64,000 nt of DNA from Actinomadura opuntiae. GTDB taxonomy: Bacteria > Actinomycetota > Actinomycetes > Streptosporangiales > Streptosporangiaceae. How positions within the stretch are numbered: position 1 is the first letter of the stretch; each line of letters opens with the position of its first letter. The stretch spans positions 186,001-250,000 of the forward strand of contig NZ_JASNWF010000011.1 of assembly GCF_030283205.1 (NCBI RefSeq), read 5' to 3'. Positions 41,963-51,547 of this stretch are shown here, piece by piece. Under the pieces are notes generated by a model. It made no database searches. It saw only the letters and a program-made list of their open reading frames with translations, and was not told the DNA's origin. A program made the translations under genes and the position numbers.

Positions 41963-43789
41963 ATGCACCGTCGAAACCCTGCTCGCCCACTGTTCATCGC
42001 CGCCGCCCTGCTGATCGGCGGCGCCGCGCCGTTCGCCGTCCCGTCCCCGGACGGGACGGCCCGCGCCGACGCGGCCCTCAACGCCAGTGACGTCACCGCG
42101 AACCTGTGGGAATGGAACTGGAACTCCGTCGCGAAGGCCTGCACGGACCAGCTCGGCCCGGCCGGGTACGGCGCGGTCCAGGTCGCCCCGCCCGCCGAGT
42201 CCGTCAGCCTCGCCTCCAGCGGCGACGGCGCCCACCCCTGGTGGGAGGTCTACCAGCCCGTCTCGTACGGCCTGACTAGCCGGCTCGGCACCCGCGCGCA
42301 GTTCGCCGCGATGGTCGCCGCCTGCCACGGCGCGGGCGTCCGCGTCTACGCCGACGCGGTCGTCAACCACATGGCGGGCGCGAACAACACGCTCACCACC
42401 ACCTACGACGGGTCGGCGTTCGACCCGTCCGGGTACGCCTACCCCGCCGTCCCGTACGGGTACGGCGACTTCCACCATCCCGGCGACGGGTACTGCAATG
42501 ACGACGACGGCGTCATCGACGACTGGAACGACACCGCCGAGGTCCAGAACTGCGAACTGGACCACCTCTCCGACCTGAAGACGCAGACCGACTACGTCCG
42601 CAGCAAGATCGCCGGATACCTCAACGACCTCATCGGGCTCGGCGTCGACGGATTCCGCATCGACGCGGCCAAGCACATCCCGCAAGCCGACTTCGCGGCC
42701 ATCAAGGGCGCCCTGCACACCACGACGGCCGAGGGGAAGGCTCCGTACATCGCGCAGGAGGTCATGCCGGGGTCGACGACCGGCGCCCTCAAGCCGTCCG
42801 CGTTCACCGCCAACGGCGACGTCATCGGCTTCTCCTACGCCGACGGACTGAAGGCGCAGTTCTCCGCCGGCACCCTGTCGAACCTGTCGGGCATCCCGTC
42901 CTGGTCGCTGGACGCCGGGAGCGGCCAGACGTTCGCGATGGTCACCAACCACGACACCGAGCGCAACGGCAGCACGCTCAGCTACAAGAACGGGACCGCG
43001 TACACGCTGGCGAACTACTTCCTGCTCGCCTACCCGTACGGCAAGCCGTCGGTGTTCGACGGGTTCACCTGGTCGGCGGCCGGGCAGTCGCCGCCCGCCG
43101 ATTCCTACGGCTTCGTGACCGACGCGAACTGCTCGAATGGCTGGCAGTGCATCACGCAGTCGACCGGCGTCAAGGGAATGGTCGGCTGGCACAACGCCAC
43201 TGCGTCCGCCACGACCGTCTCCAACTTCACGGCCACCGCAGGCAACGTCATCGGGTTCAGCCGCGGCGCGAAGGGCTGGATCGGGCTGAACGCCTCGTCC
43301 GGCGCGTCCACCGCCACCTACACCACGGGCCTGCCGGACGGCGTGTACTGCGACGTCATCACCGGCGGCGCGAAGGGCGGCGGCTGCAACGGCACGGCCG
43401 TGACGGTGTCGGGCGGCACCGCGTCCGTCACGATCCCGGCCGGTGGCGCCGTCGCCATCGACGTGGACGACACCACCGGAACCACCACTCCCCCGGCCTC
43501 GACCGTCACCGACGCGTTCAACGTCCACGCCACGACGACCTGGGGGACGAGCGTCTACGTCGTCGGCAACGTGCCCGCCCTGGGCTCGTGGGACCCGGCC
43601 AGGGCCGTCCCGCTGTCGTCGGCCGGCTACCCGACCTGGAGCGGCACGGTGACGCTCCCCGCCGGCACGCCCATCGAGTACAAGTACATCAAGAAGACCG
43701 ACGCAGGGGCCGTGACGTGGGAGAGCGGCGCCAACCGCACCTACACCACCGGCACCTCGCCGCACACCGCGAACGACACCTGGCGCTGA
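41963..43789 (+). CDS. Secreted alpha-amylase (GH13) with C-terminal starch-binding domain
   Basis: This 608-residue exported enzyme has a signal peptide with cleavage after about residue 37. The GH13 barrel shows the four conserved regions: VYADAVVNHM, GFRIDAAKH (nucleophile aspartate), a glutamate in YIAQEVMPG (acid/base) and TNHDTE. A beta-sandwich domain follows. A CBM20 starch-binding domain with GNVPALGSWDPARAVPLS and KYIKKT closes the protein. It cuts internal alpha-1,4 bonds of starch outside the cell. Control by maltose is likely from the upstream operators. Confidence 0.95.
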   Translation: MHRRNPARPLFIAAALLIGGAAPFAVPSPDGTARADAALNASDVTANLWEWNWNSVAKACTDQLGPAGYGAVQVAPPAESVSLASSGDGAHPWWEVYQPVSYGLTSRLGTRAQFAAMVAACHGAGVRVYADAVVNHMAGANNTLTTTYDGSAFDPSGYAYPAVPYGYGDFHHPGDGYCNDDDGVIDDWNDTAEVQNCELDHLSDLKTQTDYVRSKIAGYLNDLIGLGVDGFRIDAAKHIPQADFAAIKGALHTTTAEGKAPYIAQEVMPGSTTGALKPSAFTANGDVIGFSYADGLKAQFSAGTLSNLSGIPSWSLDAGSGQTFAMVTNHDTERNGSTLSYKNGTAYTLANYFLLAYPYGKPSVFDGFTWSAAGQSPPADSYGFVTDANCSNGWQCITQSTGVKGMVGWHNATASATTVSNFTATAGNVIGFSRGAKGWIGLNASSGASTATYTTGLPDGVYCDVITGGAKGGGCNGTAVTVSGGTASVTIPAGGAVAIDVDDTTGTTTPPASTVTDAFNVHATTTWGTSVYVVGNVPALGSWDPARAVPLSSAGYPTWSGTVTLPAGTPIEYKYIKKTDAGAVTWESGANRTYTTGTSPHTANDTWR

Positions 43790-43793
43790 GCAC

Positions 43794-43831
43794 GACCGGC
43801 GTGCCGCCCCGGCGGGGGCGGCACGCCGGTC
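43794..43831. terminator. Bidirectional terminator after the amylase
   Basis: A perfect 17-base stem (43794-43810 and 43815-43831) with a GGCG loop lies between the amylase stop and the convergent enoyl-CoA hydratase. Its right arm reaches into the stop codon of the latter. Confidence 0.82.
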
Positions 43832-44633
43832 AGCGGTTGCGGTAGTCGGGGGCCCGCTTCTCCACGAACGCGGTCATGGCCTCGGTCTGGTCGGCGGTCA
43901 TCATCGTCAGGACCTGCTGCCGGTTCTCCAGCTCGACGGCCGCGTCGAACGACGGGATCTCCAGCGACAGCCACATCGCCTGCTTGGTCAGCGACAGCGA
44001 CAGCGGCGGCATCGACAGCAGGTCGTCGACGGCCTTGTCCACGCGCGCGGCCAGCTCATCGGGTGCGACGGCGTCGGCGAGCAGGCCGATCCGCAGCGCC
44101 TCCTCGGCGTCGAAGCGGCGGGCGGTCATCATCAGCTCGTGCGCCCGTCCGGCGCCGACCAGCCGCGGCAGCATCCACGACGTGCCGATGTCGCAGGCGG
44201 AGAACCCGACCCGCATGAACGACACCGCGAACACCGCCGACGTCGAGGCGATCCGCAGGTCCGAGGCCAGCACCAGTGCCAGGCCGCCGCCCGCCGCCGC
44301 GCCGTTCACCTCTGCGACCACCGGCTGCGGCAGCCGCCGGATCCGCTGCACCAGCCCCGCGATGTGCCGCTGCGTGGCCAGCCCCCGCTGCACCGCGCCC
44401 GCGCCCTCCACGCCCTCCGGCTCGCCGTAGCCGCCCAGGTCCAGGCCCGCGCAGAAGCCGCGGCCCGCACCGGTCAGCACGATCAACCGGCACTCCGGGT
44501 CCGCGCCCGCCTCGGCCAGCGCCGCGTGCAGGCCCTCGATCATCCCGGCGGTCATCGCGTTCAGCCGGTCGGGCCGGTTCATCTCGACGCGGGTGACGCC
44601 CGGCCGCGGCCGGGTCACGACGATCTCGCTCAA
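43830..44633 (-). CDS. Enoyl-CoA hydratase/isomerase family protein
   Basis: This 267-residue crotonase-fold protein has the oxyanion-hole segments GAGRGFCAGLDLGGY and NGAAAGGGLALVLASD. The position equivalent to the second catalytic glutamate reads GTSWMLPRL, so hydratase activity is not certain. It begins with TTG after a strong AGGAGG. It is the third of three same-strand genes for acyl-CoA turnover (after a TesB-type thioesterase and a longer hydratase), with gaps of about 50 bases. Confidence 0.85.
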   Translation of the reverse strand: MSEIVVTRPRPGVTRVEMNRPDRLNAMTAGMIEGLHAALAEAGADPECRLIVLTGAGRGFCAGLDLGGYGEPEGVEGAGAVQRGLATQRHIAGLVQRIRRLPQPVVAEVNGAAAGGGLALVLASDLRIASTSAVFAVSFMRVGFSACDIGTSWMLPRLVGAGRAHELMMTARRFDAEEALRIGLLADAVAPDELAARVDKAVDDLLSMPPLSLSLTKQAMWLSLEIPSFDAAVELENRQQVLTMMTADQTEAMTAFVEKRAPDYRNR

Positions 44634-44691
44634 CGTTCCTCCTGCGACGGCGGCGTCCGCTGCGGCGGCGGGCGGCGTCAGCGTAACCGCG

Positions 44692-45522
44692 TCAGGAGGC
44701 GGGCCGGTCGCGCGGGGTGCGGAACAGGCACTCCTGGGTGAGGCTGGCGACGAGCGCGCCGTCGCGGGTGTGGATCGTTCCCGAGTACAGGCCGCGCCCG
44801 GAGGCGACGGTCAGCGGGACCAGGTCCATCAGCACCCACTCGTCCATCCGGACGGGCCGGTGGAACCACACCGCGTGGTCCAGGCTGGACCCCGAGCGGG
44901 CGTTGCCGTCGTGCAGCGCCGTCAGCCCGCTGGAGATGTCGGACAGGTACGTCAGCACGCACGCGTGCAGCAGGTCGTCGTCGGGGAGCGGCTCGACGCA
45001 GCGCGACCAGAGCCGCGTCGGGAAGTCGGCGGCCGCGTAGGGCTGCGGCGGGACGCGGCTGTCCATCGAGAACAGCCGCGGCATCTCCTCGTCCGGCAGC
45101 GCCTCGGGGCCGGGCGCGTCCGGGGCGGGGTGCACCTGGCGGTCCTCGTCCACGGCGGGCTGCTGGAACGACACCGACATGTTGAAGATGACCTCGCCGC
45201 CCTGCAGTGCGACCACGCGGCGCGCGGAGAACGAGCGGCCGTCGCGGTCCCGGTCGACGCGGAAGATCGTGGGGCGGGCGGCGTCGCCGCCGCGCAGGAA
45301 GTAGCCGTGCAGCGAGTGCGGCAGCCGCCCCTCCGGGACGGTGCCGCCCGCCGCGCGCAGCGCCTGCGCCGCGACCTGCCCGCCGTACAGCGGGTACGGG
45401 TCGTCGAACACGAGGGTGCCGCGGTACAGGTCCCGGTCGAGCTCCTCCAGGTCCAGCAGTTCCAGGACGGAGTGCCGCTCTTCCAGCCGGGGCTCGGGTT
45501 GCTCGGAGATCGTGGGTCGCAC
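44692..45522 (-). CDS. Acyl-CoA thioesterase II (TesB-like)
   Basis: This 276-residue protein has two hotdog modules typical of TesB. Motifs are YGGQVAAQALRAA with HSLHGYFLRGGD, and in the second half SGLTALHDGNARSGSSLDHA and WFHRPVRMDEW. It would hydrolyse medium to long acyl-CoA esters. The GTG start has only a weak ribosome site. It lies between two crotonase-family genes on the same strand. Confidence 0.88.
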   Translation of the reverse strand: MRPTISEQPEPRLEERHSVLELLDLEELDRDLYRGTLVFDDPYPLYGGQVAAQALRAAGGTVPEGRLPHSLHGYFLRGGDAARPTIFRVDRDRDGRSFSARRVVALQGGEVIFNMSVSFQQPAVDEDRQVHPAPDAPGPEALPDEEMPRLFSMDSRVPPQPYAAADFPTRLWSRCVEPLPDDDLLHACVLTYLSDISSGLTALHDGNARSGSSLDHAVWFHRPVRMDEWVLMDLVPLTVASGRGLYSGTIHTRDGALVASLTQECLFRTPRDRPAS

Positions 45523-45567
45523 GGTCGAGACGTTATCCGACGTCGTCCGGCGCCGTTCCGGCCGCCC

Positions 45568-46587
45568 TCACGGCAGGACCTCGTCGACCAGGCCCCAGGC
45601 CAGCGCGGTGCGCGCGTCCAGGGGCTCGCCGGTGAGCGCGAGGTACAGGGTGCGCCACCGGCCGATCCGGCGCGGCAGCGACACCGTCCCGCCGGCCCCG
45701 GGGATCAGGCCCATCGACACCTCGGGCAGCCGGAACGTCGCGTCGCCGGCCGCGACGACGCGTCCGGCGAACGCGGGCAGCTCGATGCCCGCGCCGACGC
45801 AGGCGCCCTGCACCCGGACCTCGACGCGCGGCCCGAGGCGGTGGATCAGCCGGCCCGCGCCCGCGCGGGTGCGGACGAAGTGCGCCGTCGCCAGGTCGGG
45901 CGCGGTGCCGAACTCGTCCAGGTCGCCGCCGGAGCAGAACACCGGGCCCGCGCCGTCCAGGACCACGCGGGCGATCCCGTCGTCGAGCAGCGCGACGCGG
46001 AGCGCGTCGACGAGCGCGTCGCGGAGCTGGCGCCCGTAGGCGTTGCGGCGCTGCGGCCGGTTCAGCGTGATCGACAGGACGTCGCCGTCCCGCGCCAGCA
46101 GCACCGGGTCCTTGACGTCGGAGGGCAGCAGCCGCGGCCCGCGCGAGGCCAGCCAGCGCGCGAACTCCGCGCCGCCGAGCAGCGTCGAGTAGGCGTAGGA
46201 CTCCACGTCCAGGGCCGCCGCGACGGGCATGCCGTCCGTGGTGCGCAGCACGTCGCGCAGCACCAGCGCCGCCTGCGGGCTGTGCGCGGCGGCGGCGCGC
46301 AGCGCGGCGAGCCGTTCCGCCGGGTCGCCGGCGGCGACGCTCTCCGGCCCGGCCTCCGCCGACGCGGTGAGGGTGAGGTCGAGGGCCCGGACCAGGTCGC
46401 GGTCGCCGGCGCCCACACCGACCAGGATGCGGTCGCAGTCCCGGGCGCGCCGCGCGGCGCGCGCGACGACCGCGGCGTCGGCGGGCGCGAGGTCCACGGC
46501 GACGAGCGGATCGCCGACCGCGCCGTCCCCGTCGAGCGGCGGCAGGTCCGCCGCGCCGTCCGCGAGGTCCGCTATGGAGATGTGCAC
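45568..46587 (-). CDS. Enoyl-CoA hydratase/isomerase with long N-terminal extension
   Basis: The C-terminal 190 residues form a crotonase fold with NRPQRRNAYGRQLRD, GAGPVFCSGGDLDEFG and GACVGAGIELPAFAG, plus a catalytic-type glutamate in RLPEVSMGLIPGAGG. The N-terminal 150 residues are alanine-rich and include a second domain without clear motifs, which could be a degenerate crotonase half. Total length is 339 residues against the usual 260. It starts at GTG with GAGAGGGA upstream and heads the three-gene run. Confidence 0.8.
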   Translation of the reverse strand: MHISIADLADGAADLPPLDGDGAVGDPLVAVDLAPADAAVVARAARRARDCDRILVGVGAGDRDLVRALDLTLTASAEAGPESVAAGDPAERLAALRAAAAHSPQAALVLRDVLRTTDGMPVAAALDVESYAYSTLLGGAEFARWLASRGPRLLPSDVKDPVLLARDGDVLSITLNRPQRRNAYGRQLRDALVDALRVALLDDGIARVVLDGAGPVFCSGGDLDEFGTAPDLATAHFVRTRAGAGRLIHRLGPRVEVRVQGACVGAGIELPAFAGRVVAAGDATFRLPEVSMGLIPGAGGTVSLPRRIGRWRTLYLALTGEPLDARTALAWGLVDEVLP

Positions 46588-46856
46588 GCCGGTCCCTCTC
46601 GCCCCGGGGACCCTCCGGCCTGCGGCGGATCCGCGCGTTGATCTCTACCGGGACGGGAGTGTAGCGCCGCGGGGCCCCGGCGCGCGGCGGCGGCATGGCG
46701 AATCCGCGCAGGTGAGCGACGTGAACCGGGCCGTCCGGCCACCTCAGCGTGGCCCCGGCGGGGACGGTCCCGCGGCGGCCCGCCGGGTTAGGCTGGAGGC
46801 TCCCGGGACCCGCTGGGAGCCGGGGACGTCCGGACGAAGGCGTGCGGGGAGGGGCC

Positions 46857-47489
46857 GTGCAGGCACCGGGTCAGGCCGTCGAGCGGGTCCGCATCATCGA
46901 CGCCGCGTACCGCTGCCTGGCGGCGGCGGACGGCGCGCCGGTGACCGTCGGCGACATCGTCGCGGCGGCGGGGCTGCCCGACGAGGCGTTCGACCGGCAC
47001 TTCGAGTCCAGGGACGCGCTGCTGCTGACGATGTTCCGCCGCGACGGCGCGCTGGTGACGGCGGAGATGCGCTCGTGGGCGGCGTCCGCGGCGAGCCCGC
47101 CCGAGGCGCTGCGCGCCCTGGTCGACGGGATGCTGCGGATCACCGCCGACGACCGGCGCCGCCGCCGGGCGCTGGCGCTGGCCTCGGGCGAGGCGATGCG
47201 GGCGCGCGGCTGCGCCGGGGAGCGCGCCCGCGCCGTCGCCGAGCAGGAGGCGCTGATCGCCGACGTGCTGGCCGCCGGCCTGGCGGACGGGTCGCTGCCG
47301 TGGGCCGATCCGGAGCCGGACGCGCGGTCCGTCCGGGCCGCGCTCGGCCGGGCGTTCGAGCACCAGCTGGACGGGACGGCGCGGGAGAGCGCGTCGGCGG
47401 CCGCCGCGCAGCTCACCGCGTTCCTGTTCCGGGCGCTCGGCGTCCGGTCCGCCAACGGCCGGGCCATGACGAATGTCATGGGCGGGTGA
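46857..47489 (+). CDS. TetR-family regulator
   Basis: This protein of about 210 residues has an N-terminal helix-turn-helix (VTVGDIVAAAGLPDEAFDRHF) and a helical C-terminal domain. I chose the GTG at 46857, which follows GGGGAGGGG. It is divergent from the acyl-CoA genes across a 270-base gap, so it may regulate them. No clear palindrome was found in the gap. Confidence 0.8.
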   Translation: MQAPGQAVERVRIIDAAYRCLAAADGAPVTVGDIVAAAGLPDEAFDRHFESRDALLLTMFRRDGALVTAEMRSWAASAASPPEALRALVDGMLRITADDRRRRRALALASGEAMRARGCAGERARAVAEQEALIADVLAAGLADGSLPWADPEPDARSVRAALGRAFEHQLDGTARESASAAAAQLTAFLFRALGVRSANGRAMTNVMGG

Positions 47490-47530
47490 TGCGCGAACTC
47501 ACTGTGCGTGACCGGGGGCCCGCGCCCACC

Positions 47531-47995
47531 ATGACCGGTATGGACGCAGCCGAGAACCGCAGCACCGCCTCCCGCGACCCCCGCGACCTTCGGGCCTTCC
47601 GCGCGATCACCCTGCTCACCGGCGCCTACCTCGCCCTCAGCTGGCTGACGATGGTCGCCGTCTACCTGCTCCGCGACCACCACTCGATGGTGAACGACAC
47701 CGTGTGGGTGCGCGGGACCATCGTCGCCGTCGTGTCGGTGTTCTCGTTCGCCTTCGCCCGCCGCACCGCCAGGGGCTCCCGGGCGGCGTACCGGCGGCTG
47801 CGGATCGTCTCCGCGGTGATGGTGGCGGCCGTCGTCGTCATCGTCTCGATCCCGGGCTTCCTCCCGCCGTGGATGAAGGTCGAGCAGGGCGTCTGCGGGC
47901 TGCTCCTGCTCTGCGTCGTCGCCATCACCGCGGGCCGGCGCATGCGGGCGCTGTTCGCGGCCGGAGGCGCGGCCACCGCGTCCGGCGGCCGGTAG
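47531..47995 (+). CDS. Small membrane protein of unknown function
   Basis: This protein of about 154 residues has four predicted membrane helices (near residues 27-50, 65-80, 92-108 and 120-135) and short loops. I do not recognise a family. The start is either of two ATGs three codons apart. It directly precedes the sensor kinase gene and probably belongs to the same transcription unit. Confidence 0.65.
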   Translation: MTGMDAAENRSTASRDPRDLRAFRAITLLTGAYLALSWLTMVAVYLLRDHHSMVNDTVWVRGTIVAVVSVFSFAFARRTARGSRAAYRRLRIVSAVMVAAVVVIVSIPGFLPPWMKVEQGVCGLLLLCVVAITAGRRMRALFAAGGAATASGGR

Positions 47996-48005
47996 CGTGC
48001 CCGCC

Positions 48006-49124
48006 ATGGACGACGCCGCGAAGGCGCCGGCCGCCGATCCGCAGCGCTGGGCGCGCGGCTGGCGCCGGGCGGGGCTCGCGACCGGGATGCTCGTCTACCC
48101 GTCGGTGACGGCGGTCGGGGTCGCGCAGTACTCCACGGGGGCGGGCGCCACGGCCGGGTTCACGATCGCCGCCGCGTTCGCGGCCGTCTACATCCTCGCC
48201 GGAGTGTCGATCGTCCGCGGGGCCCGAGGCCGGCTCTGGGTCCTGTACGGCGTGATGGTCGTGCTGTTCCTCGCTGAGCTGCCGTTCGCCCGGCACTTCG
48301 CCTTCTACCTGTGGGCCGTCGTCGTCGCCATCACGGCCCTGATCGTGCGCCGGCGCATCGTCCTGATCGTGCTGGCCGGGGCGCTGCCCGCCCTGGCCGT
48401 CCCGTGGGCGGTGCGGCCCTGGCACAGCGGGCCCGACCCGCTCACCGCGCTGATGGTCGTGTTCACCACCCTGACCGTCTACGCCTACGCCGAGATGGCC
48501 GGCGCCAACGAGGCGCTGGTGGAGGCGCGCGCGGAGGTGGCCCGGCTGGCGTCGGCGGCCGAGCGGGCGCGGATCGCCCGCGACCTGCACGACCTGCTCG
48601 GCCACTCGCTGACCGTCATCACGATCAAGAGCGGGCTGGCCCGCCGGCTGGCGGCGGCCGGCTCCCCGCGCTCGGCGCGGGAGATCACCGAGGTGGAGGA
48701 GCTGGCCCGGCAGGCGCTCGCCGACGTGCGCGCGGCCGTGTCGGGCTACCGGGAGGTGTCGCTGGCGGGCGAGCTGGCCCGAGGCCGGGAGGTGCTGCGG
48801 GCCGCGGGCGTCGACGCCGACCTGCCGGTGTCCACCGAGATGGTCGACCCCGCCCGGCAGGAGCTGTTCGGCTGGGTGGTGCGCGAGGGCCTGACGAACG
48901 TGGTGCGGCACGCGCGCGCCTCCCGCTGCACGGTGACGCTGTCGCCGTCGGCCGTGGAGATAGTGGACGATGGGGTGGGCGGCGCCGCGCCGTCCGGGAA
49001 CGGGCTCACCGGGCTGCGCGAGCGGGTCGCGGCGGCGGGCGGGCGCGTGGACGCCGGGCCGGTGCGCCCGCGCGGCTGGCGGCTGAGGGTGACGGTCGGG
49101 ACGGCGGAGGGTGCGCGCGCATGA
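48006..49124 (+). CDS. Sensor histidine kinase, DesK/NarL-type
   Basis: This kinase of about 372 residues has five or so membrane helices in its first 160 residues and a HisKA_3 dimerisation domain with ERARIARDLHDLLGHSLTVI (phospho-histidine). The ATPase domain carries an N-box VREGLTNVVRHARA and EIVDDGVGG. It pairs with the response regulator that overlaps its stop by four bases. A GTG at 47997 is an alternative start. The signal is unknown. Such pairs often sense membrane state or envelope stress. Confidence 0.88.
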   Translation: MDDAAKAPAADPQRWARGWRRAGLATGMLVYPSVTAVGVAQYSTGAGATAGFTIAAAFAAVYILAGVSIVRGARGRLWVLYGVMVVLFLAELPFARHFAFYLWAVVVAITALIVRRRIVLIVLAGALPALAVPWAVRPWHSGPDPLTALMVVFTTLTVYAYAEMAGANEALVEARAEVARLASAAERARIARDLHDLLGHSLTVITIKSGLARRLAAAGSPRSAREITEVEELARQALADVRAAVSGYREVSLAGELARGREVLRAAGVDADLPVSTEMVDPARQELFGWVVREGLTNVVRHARASRCTVTLSPSAVEIVDDGVGGAAPSGNGLTGLRERVAAAGGRVDAGPVRPRGWRLRVTVGTAEGARA

Positions 49125-49729
49125 CGATCCGGCTGCTGCTCGCCGACGACCAGGAGCTGATCCGCACGGCGCTGTCCGCGCTGCTGGACCTGGAGGACGA
49201 CTTCGAGGTCGTCGCCTCCGTCGGGCGCGGCGACGAGGTGGTCGCAGCGGTCCTGGAGCACCGCCCGGACGTGGCGCTGCTCGACATCGAGATGCCCGGG
49301 ACGGACGGCCTGGCCGCGGCGGCGGTGCTCGCCGAGAAGGCGCCCGGCTGCCGGGTGGTGATCCTGACGACGTTCGGCCGCGCCGGGTACCTGCGCCGGG
49401 CGATGGCGGCGGGCGCCGCCGGGTTCGTGGTCAAGGACGCGCGGGCCGAGGCGCTCGCCGACGCCGTCCGCCGGGTGGTGCGGGGCGAGCGCGTCGTCGA
49501 CCCGGCCCTCGCGGCGGCGACGCTGGCGGCCGGGGACTCGCCGCTCACGCCCCGCGAGGCCGACGTGCTCAACACCGCGCGCGCGGGCGCGGCGGTGGCG
49601 CAGATCGCCGCGAGGCTGCACCTGTCGGAGGGGACCGTCCGCAACTACCTGTCCTCGGCGATCGCCAAGACCGGCACCCGCAACCGGATGGAGGCGCTGC
49701 GCGTCGCCGACGAGCGCGGCTGGCTGTGA
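49121..49729 (+). CDS. NarL/FixJ-family response regulator
   Basis: This 202-residue regulator has a receiver domain with acidic residues in LLADDQEL, a phospho-aspartate in VALLDIEMPG and a lysine in FVVKDA. A C-terminal LuxR helix-turn-helix (LTPREADVLNTARAG, IAARLHLSEGTVRNYLSSA) binds DNA. The ATG overlaps the kinase stop. Confidence 0.92.
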   Translation: MTIRLLLADDQELIRTALSALLDLEDDFEVVASVGRGDEVVAAVLEHRPDVALLDIEMPGTDGLAAAAVLAEKAPGCRVVILTTFGRAGYLRRAMAAGAAGFVVKDARAEALADAVRRVVRGERVVDPALAAATLAAGDSPLTPREADVLNTARAGAAVAQIAARLHLSEGTVRNYLSSAIAKTGTRNRMEALRVADERGWL

Positions 49730-49733
49730 CGGG

Positions 49734-50597
49734 TCAGTCGGCCTCGGCGCTGCCGCTGACGCGCAGCTTGCGGCGGGCGCGCTCGTAGAAGGTCGTCCCG
49801 CCCAGCCGGACGACGCGGGCCGCGCCGCGCGACGCGGTGACGTGCAGCCGGTCCCCCGCCTTGAGCTGCGCGGCGACCCCGCCGTCCACCTCCACCGCGA
49901 GCGTCCCCGACGTCGGCAGCAGCTCCAGCTCGACGTCCTCGTCCGCCGACAGCATGACCGCGCGGTTGAAGGTCGAGTGCGCCGCCGCCGGCACCACCAG
50001 GAAGCCCTCGACGGCGGGCGAGACGATCGGCCCGCCGGCGGAGTAGCTGTAGGCGGTGGACCCGGTCGAGGTCGCCACGATCACCGCGTCGCCGGCGTAC
50101 CGGACGAACGGCTGGCCCTGCACCGTCACCTCCACCGCCGCCAGGCCGTCGCCCGGCATCCGCACCAGCGCGATGTCGTTGAAGGCGGACACCACCTGCC
50201 CGCCGGGCAGCCGCACGCACACCGCCATCCGCGGCTCCACCTGGTAGCGGTGCTCGTCGATGGCGGTCAGCGCGTCGGCCAGCCCGTCCACGTCGATCTC
50301 GGCGAGGAAGCCGAGGCGGCCGAGGTTGACGCCGAGCACCGGCGTCGCCGCGCCGGCCGCCAGCCGCATGCTGCGCAGCATCGTCCCGTCGCCGCCGAGG
50401 CTGACCAGCAGGTCGGCGCGCTCGGCGAGCGCGGCGGCCCCGACCGGGACGGCGCTGCAGTCGATCCGGCCGATCTCCTCGGGCAGCCCGAGCACCGTCC
50501 CGCCGCGCCGCCCCGCCCATCCGACGATCGTGTCGACGGCGACCTCGGAGTCGCGCTCGGGATGCAGGACCAGCCCCACCGTGTGCACCATGCCCAT
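49734..50597 (-). CDS. nadK: NAD kinase
   Basis: This protein of about 287 residues has the NAD kinase motifs SLGGDGTMLRSM (GGDG, phosphate binding), GVNLGRLGFLAEID, ALTAID and STGSTAYSYSAGGPIV. It phosphorylates NAD to NADP. The start is either of two ATGs two codons apart (50597 or 50591), and neither has a good ribosome site. It is convergent with the response regulator gene with a four-base gap. Confidence 0.93.
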   Translation of the reverse strand: MGMVHTVGLVLHPERDSEVAVDTIVGWAGRRGGTVLGLPEEIGRIDCSAVPVGAAALAERADLLVSLGGDGTMLRSMRLAAGAATPVLGVNLGRLGFLAEIDVDGLADALTAIDEHRYQVEPRMAVCVRLPGGQVVSAFNDIALVRMPGDGLAAVEVTVQGQPFVRYAGDAVIVATSTGSTAYSYSAGGPIVSPAVEGFLVVPAAAHSTFNRAVMLSADEDVELELLPTSGTLAVEVDGGVAAQLKAGDRLHVTASRGAARVVRLGGTTFYERARRKLRVSGSAEAD

Positions 50598-50644
50598 GCC
50601 AGCACCGTACGGCCATCGGGCCGCGCGCGGGGAGCGGCGCGCGA

Positions 50645-51205
50645 TCAGCCGCGCGGGAGGGGCGCGGCGAGGATGCGCAGCAGGATGTCGGTGAGCGGGC
50701 CGTGCAGGTCGCGCAGGGCCGCCGCGTCGCCCGCGCAGACGTGCGCGGTGATCAGCTCGGCGATGGCGCCGACCGCCGCGCGGTAGGCCGGGTCCTCGAC
50801 GGGCGGCCATTCCGGGTGGCGTTTCGCGGCGTGCTCGCGCCACAGCCGCAGCACGTCGGCGACCGCCCCGTACGCCTTGTTGCGGCCCCTGAGCGCGCGC
50901 GGGCCGACGGCGGGCAGCTCGACCAGGATGCAGCGCGCGTACTCGGGCTCGCGCGCGCACAGGGACAGGTAGGAGCGCAGGCCCGCCTGGAGGACGGCCA
51001 GCGGCGGCGGCTTCTCGCCGAGGCCCTTCGGCGCGTTCATCAGCTCCCGCAGGATCACCTTCTGCGCGTCGGCGAGCGCGGTGAGGAAGCAGTCCTCCAG
51101 GCCGGTGAAGTGGTCGTAGAACGCCTTGCGGGACACGCGGGCGCGGGCGACGACCGCCGCCACGGTGGTGCGGGGGTAGCCGTTCTCGGCGACCGCGGAG
51201 ATCAC
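50645..51205 (-). CDS. TetR-family regulator, 5' end uncertain
   Basis: The visible product of 186 residues begins inside helix 1 of the DNA-binding domain (VISAVAENGYPRTTVAAVVA, then RVSRKAFYDHF). The same frame stays open to 51445 and encodes a typical leader (LPRGRSSLPAQVVRKAQRER) ahead of that point. The upstream part has no ATG, GTG or TTG. A CTG at 51308-51310 is a possible start. An ATG in another frame at about 51399 suggests a frameshift. The gene could also be damaged. Start and activity are unresolved. Confidence 0.65.
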   Translation of the reverse strand: MISAVAENGYPRTTVAAVVARARVSRKAFYDHFTGLEDCFLTALADAQKVILRELMNAPKGLGEKPPPLAVLQAGLRSYLSLCAREPEYARCILVELPAVGPRALRGRNKAYGAVADVLRLWREHAAKRHPEWPPVEDPAYRAAVGAIAELITAHVCAGDAAALRDLHGPLTDILLRILAAPLPRG

Positions 51206-51547
51206 CGCGGCGAGCAGCCGTTCGCGCTGGGCCTTGCGGACGACCTGGGCGGGCAGGCTGCTGCGGCCCCGCGGCAGGCCGGGACGCGCCGGGTCGTAGA
51301 CCTCGGCCAGCCGCCGGCCGCCGGGTCGCCGATCACCGGACCGCGGGCCACCGGAAGGGGCGCCGCCATCGGAGCGCCGCTGTCGTTCGATGGGCGCATT
51401 GTACTGGGCGGACGCCGTCCGGCCACGCGGCCGGCCGTGGCATTTCTATGGGCGGCTGCTAAGCGCGCCGTGGCGTTTGCGCATCACTGTCCGTATCCCC
51501 CGCCTCCCGTCGGGGTTCACCATGTCCGGGACCCACAGGTACGTGTT

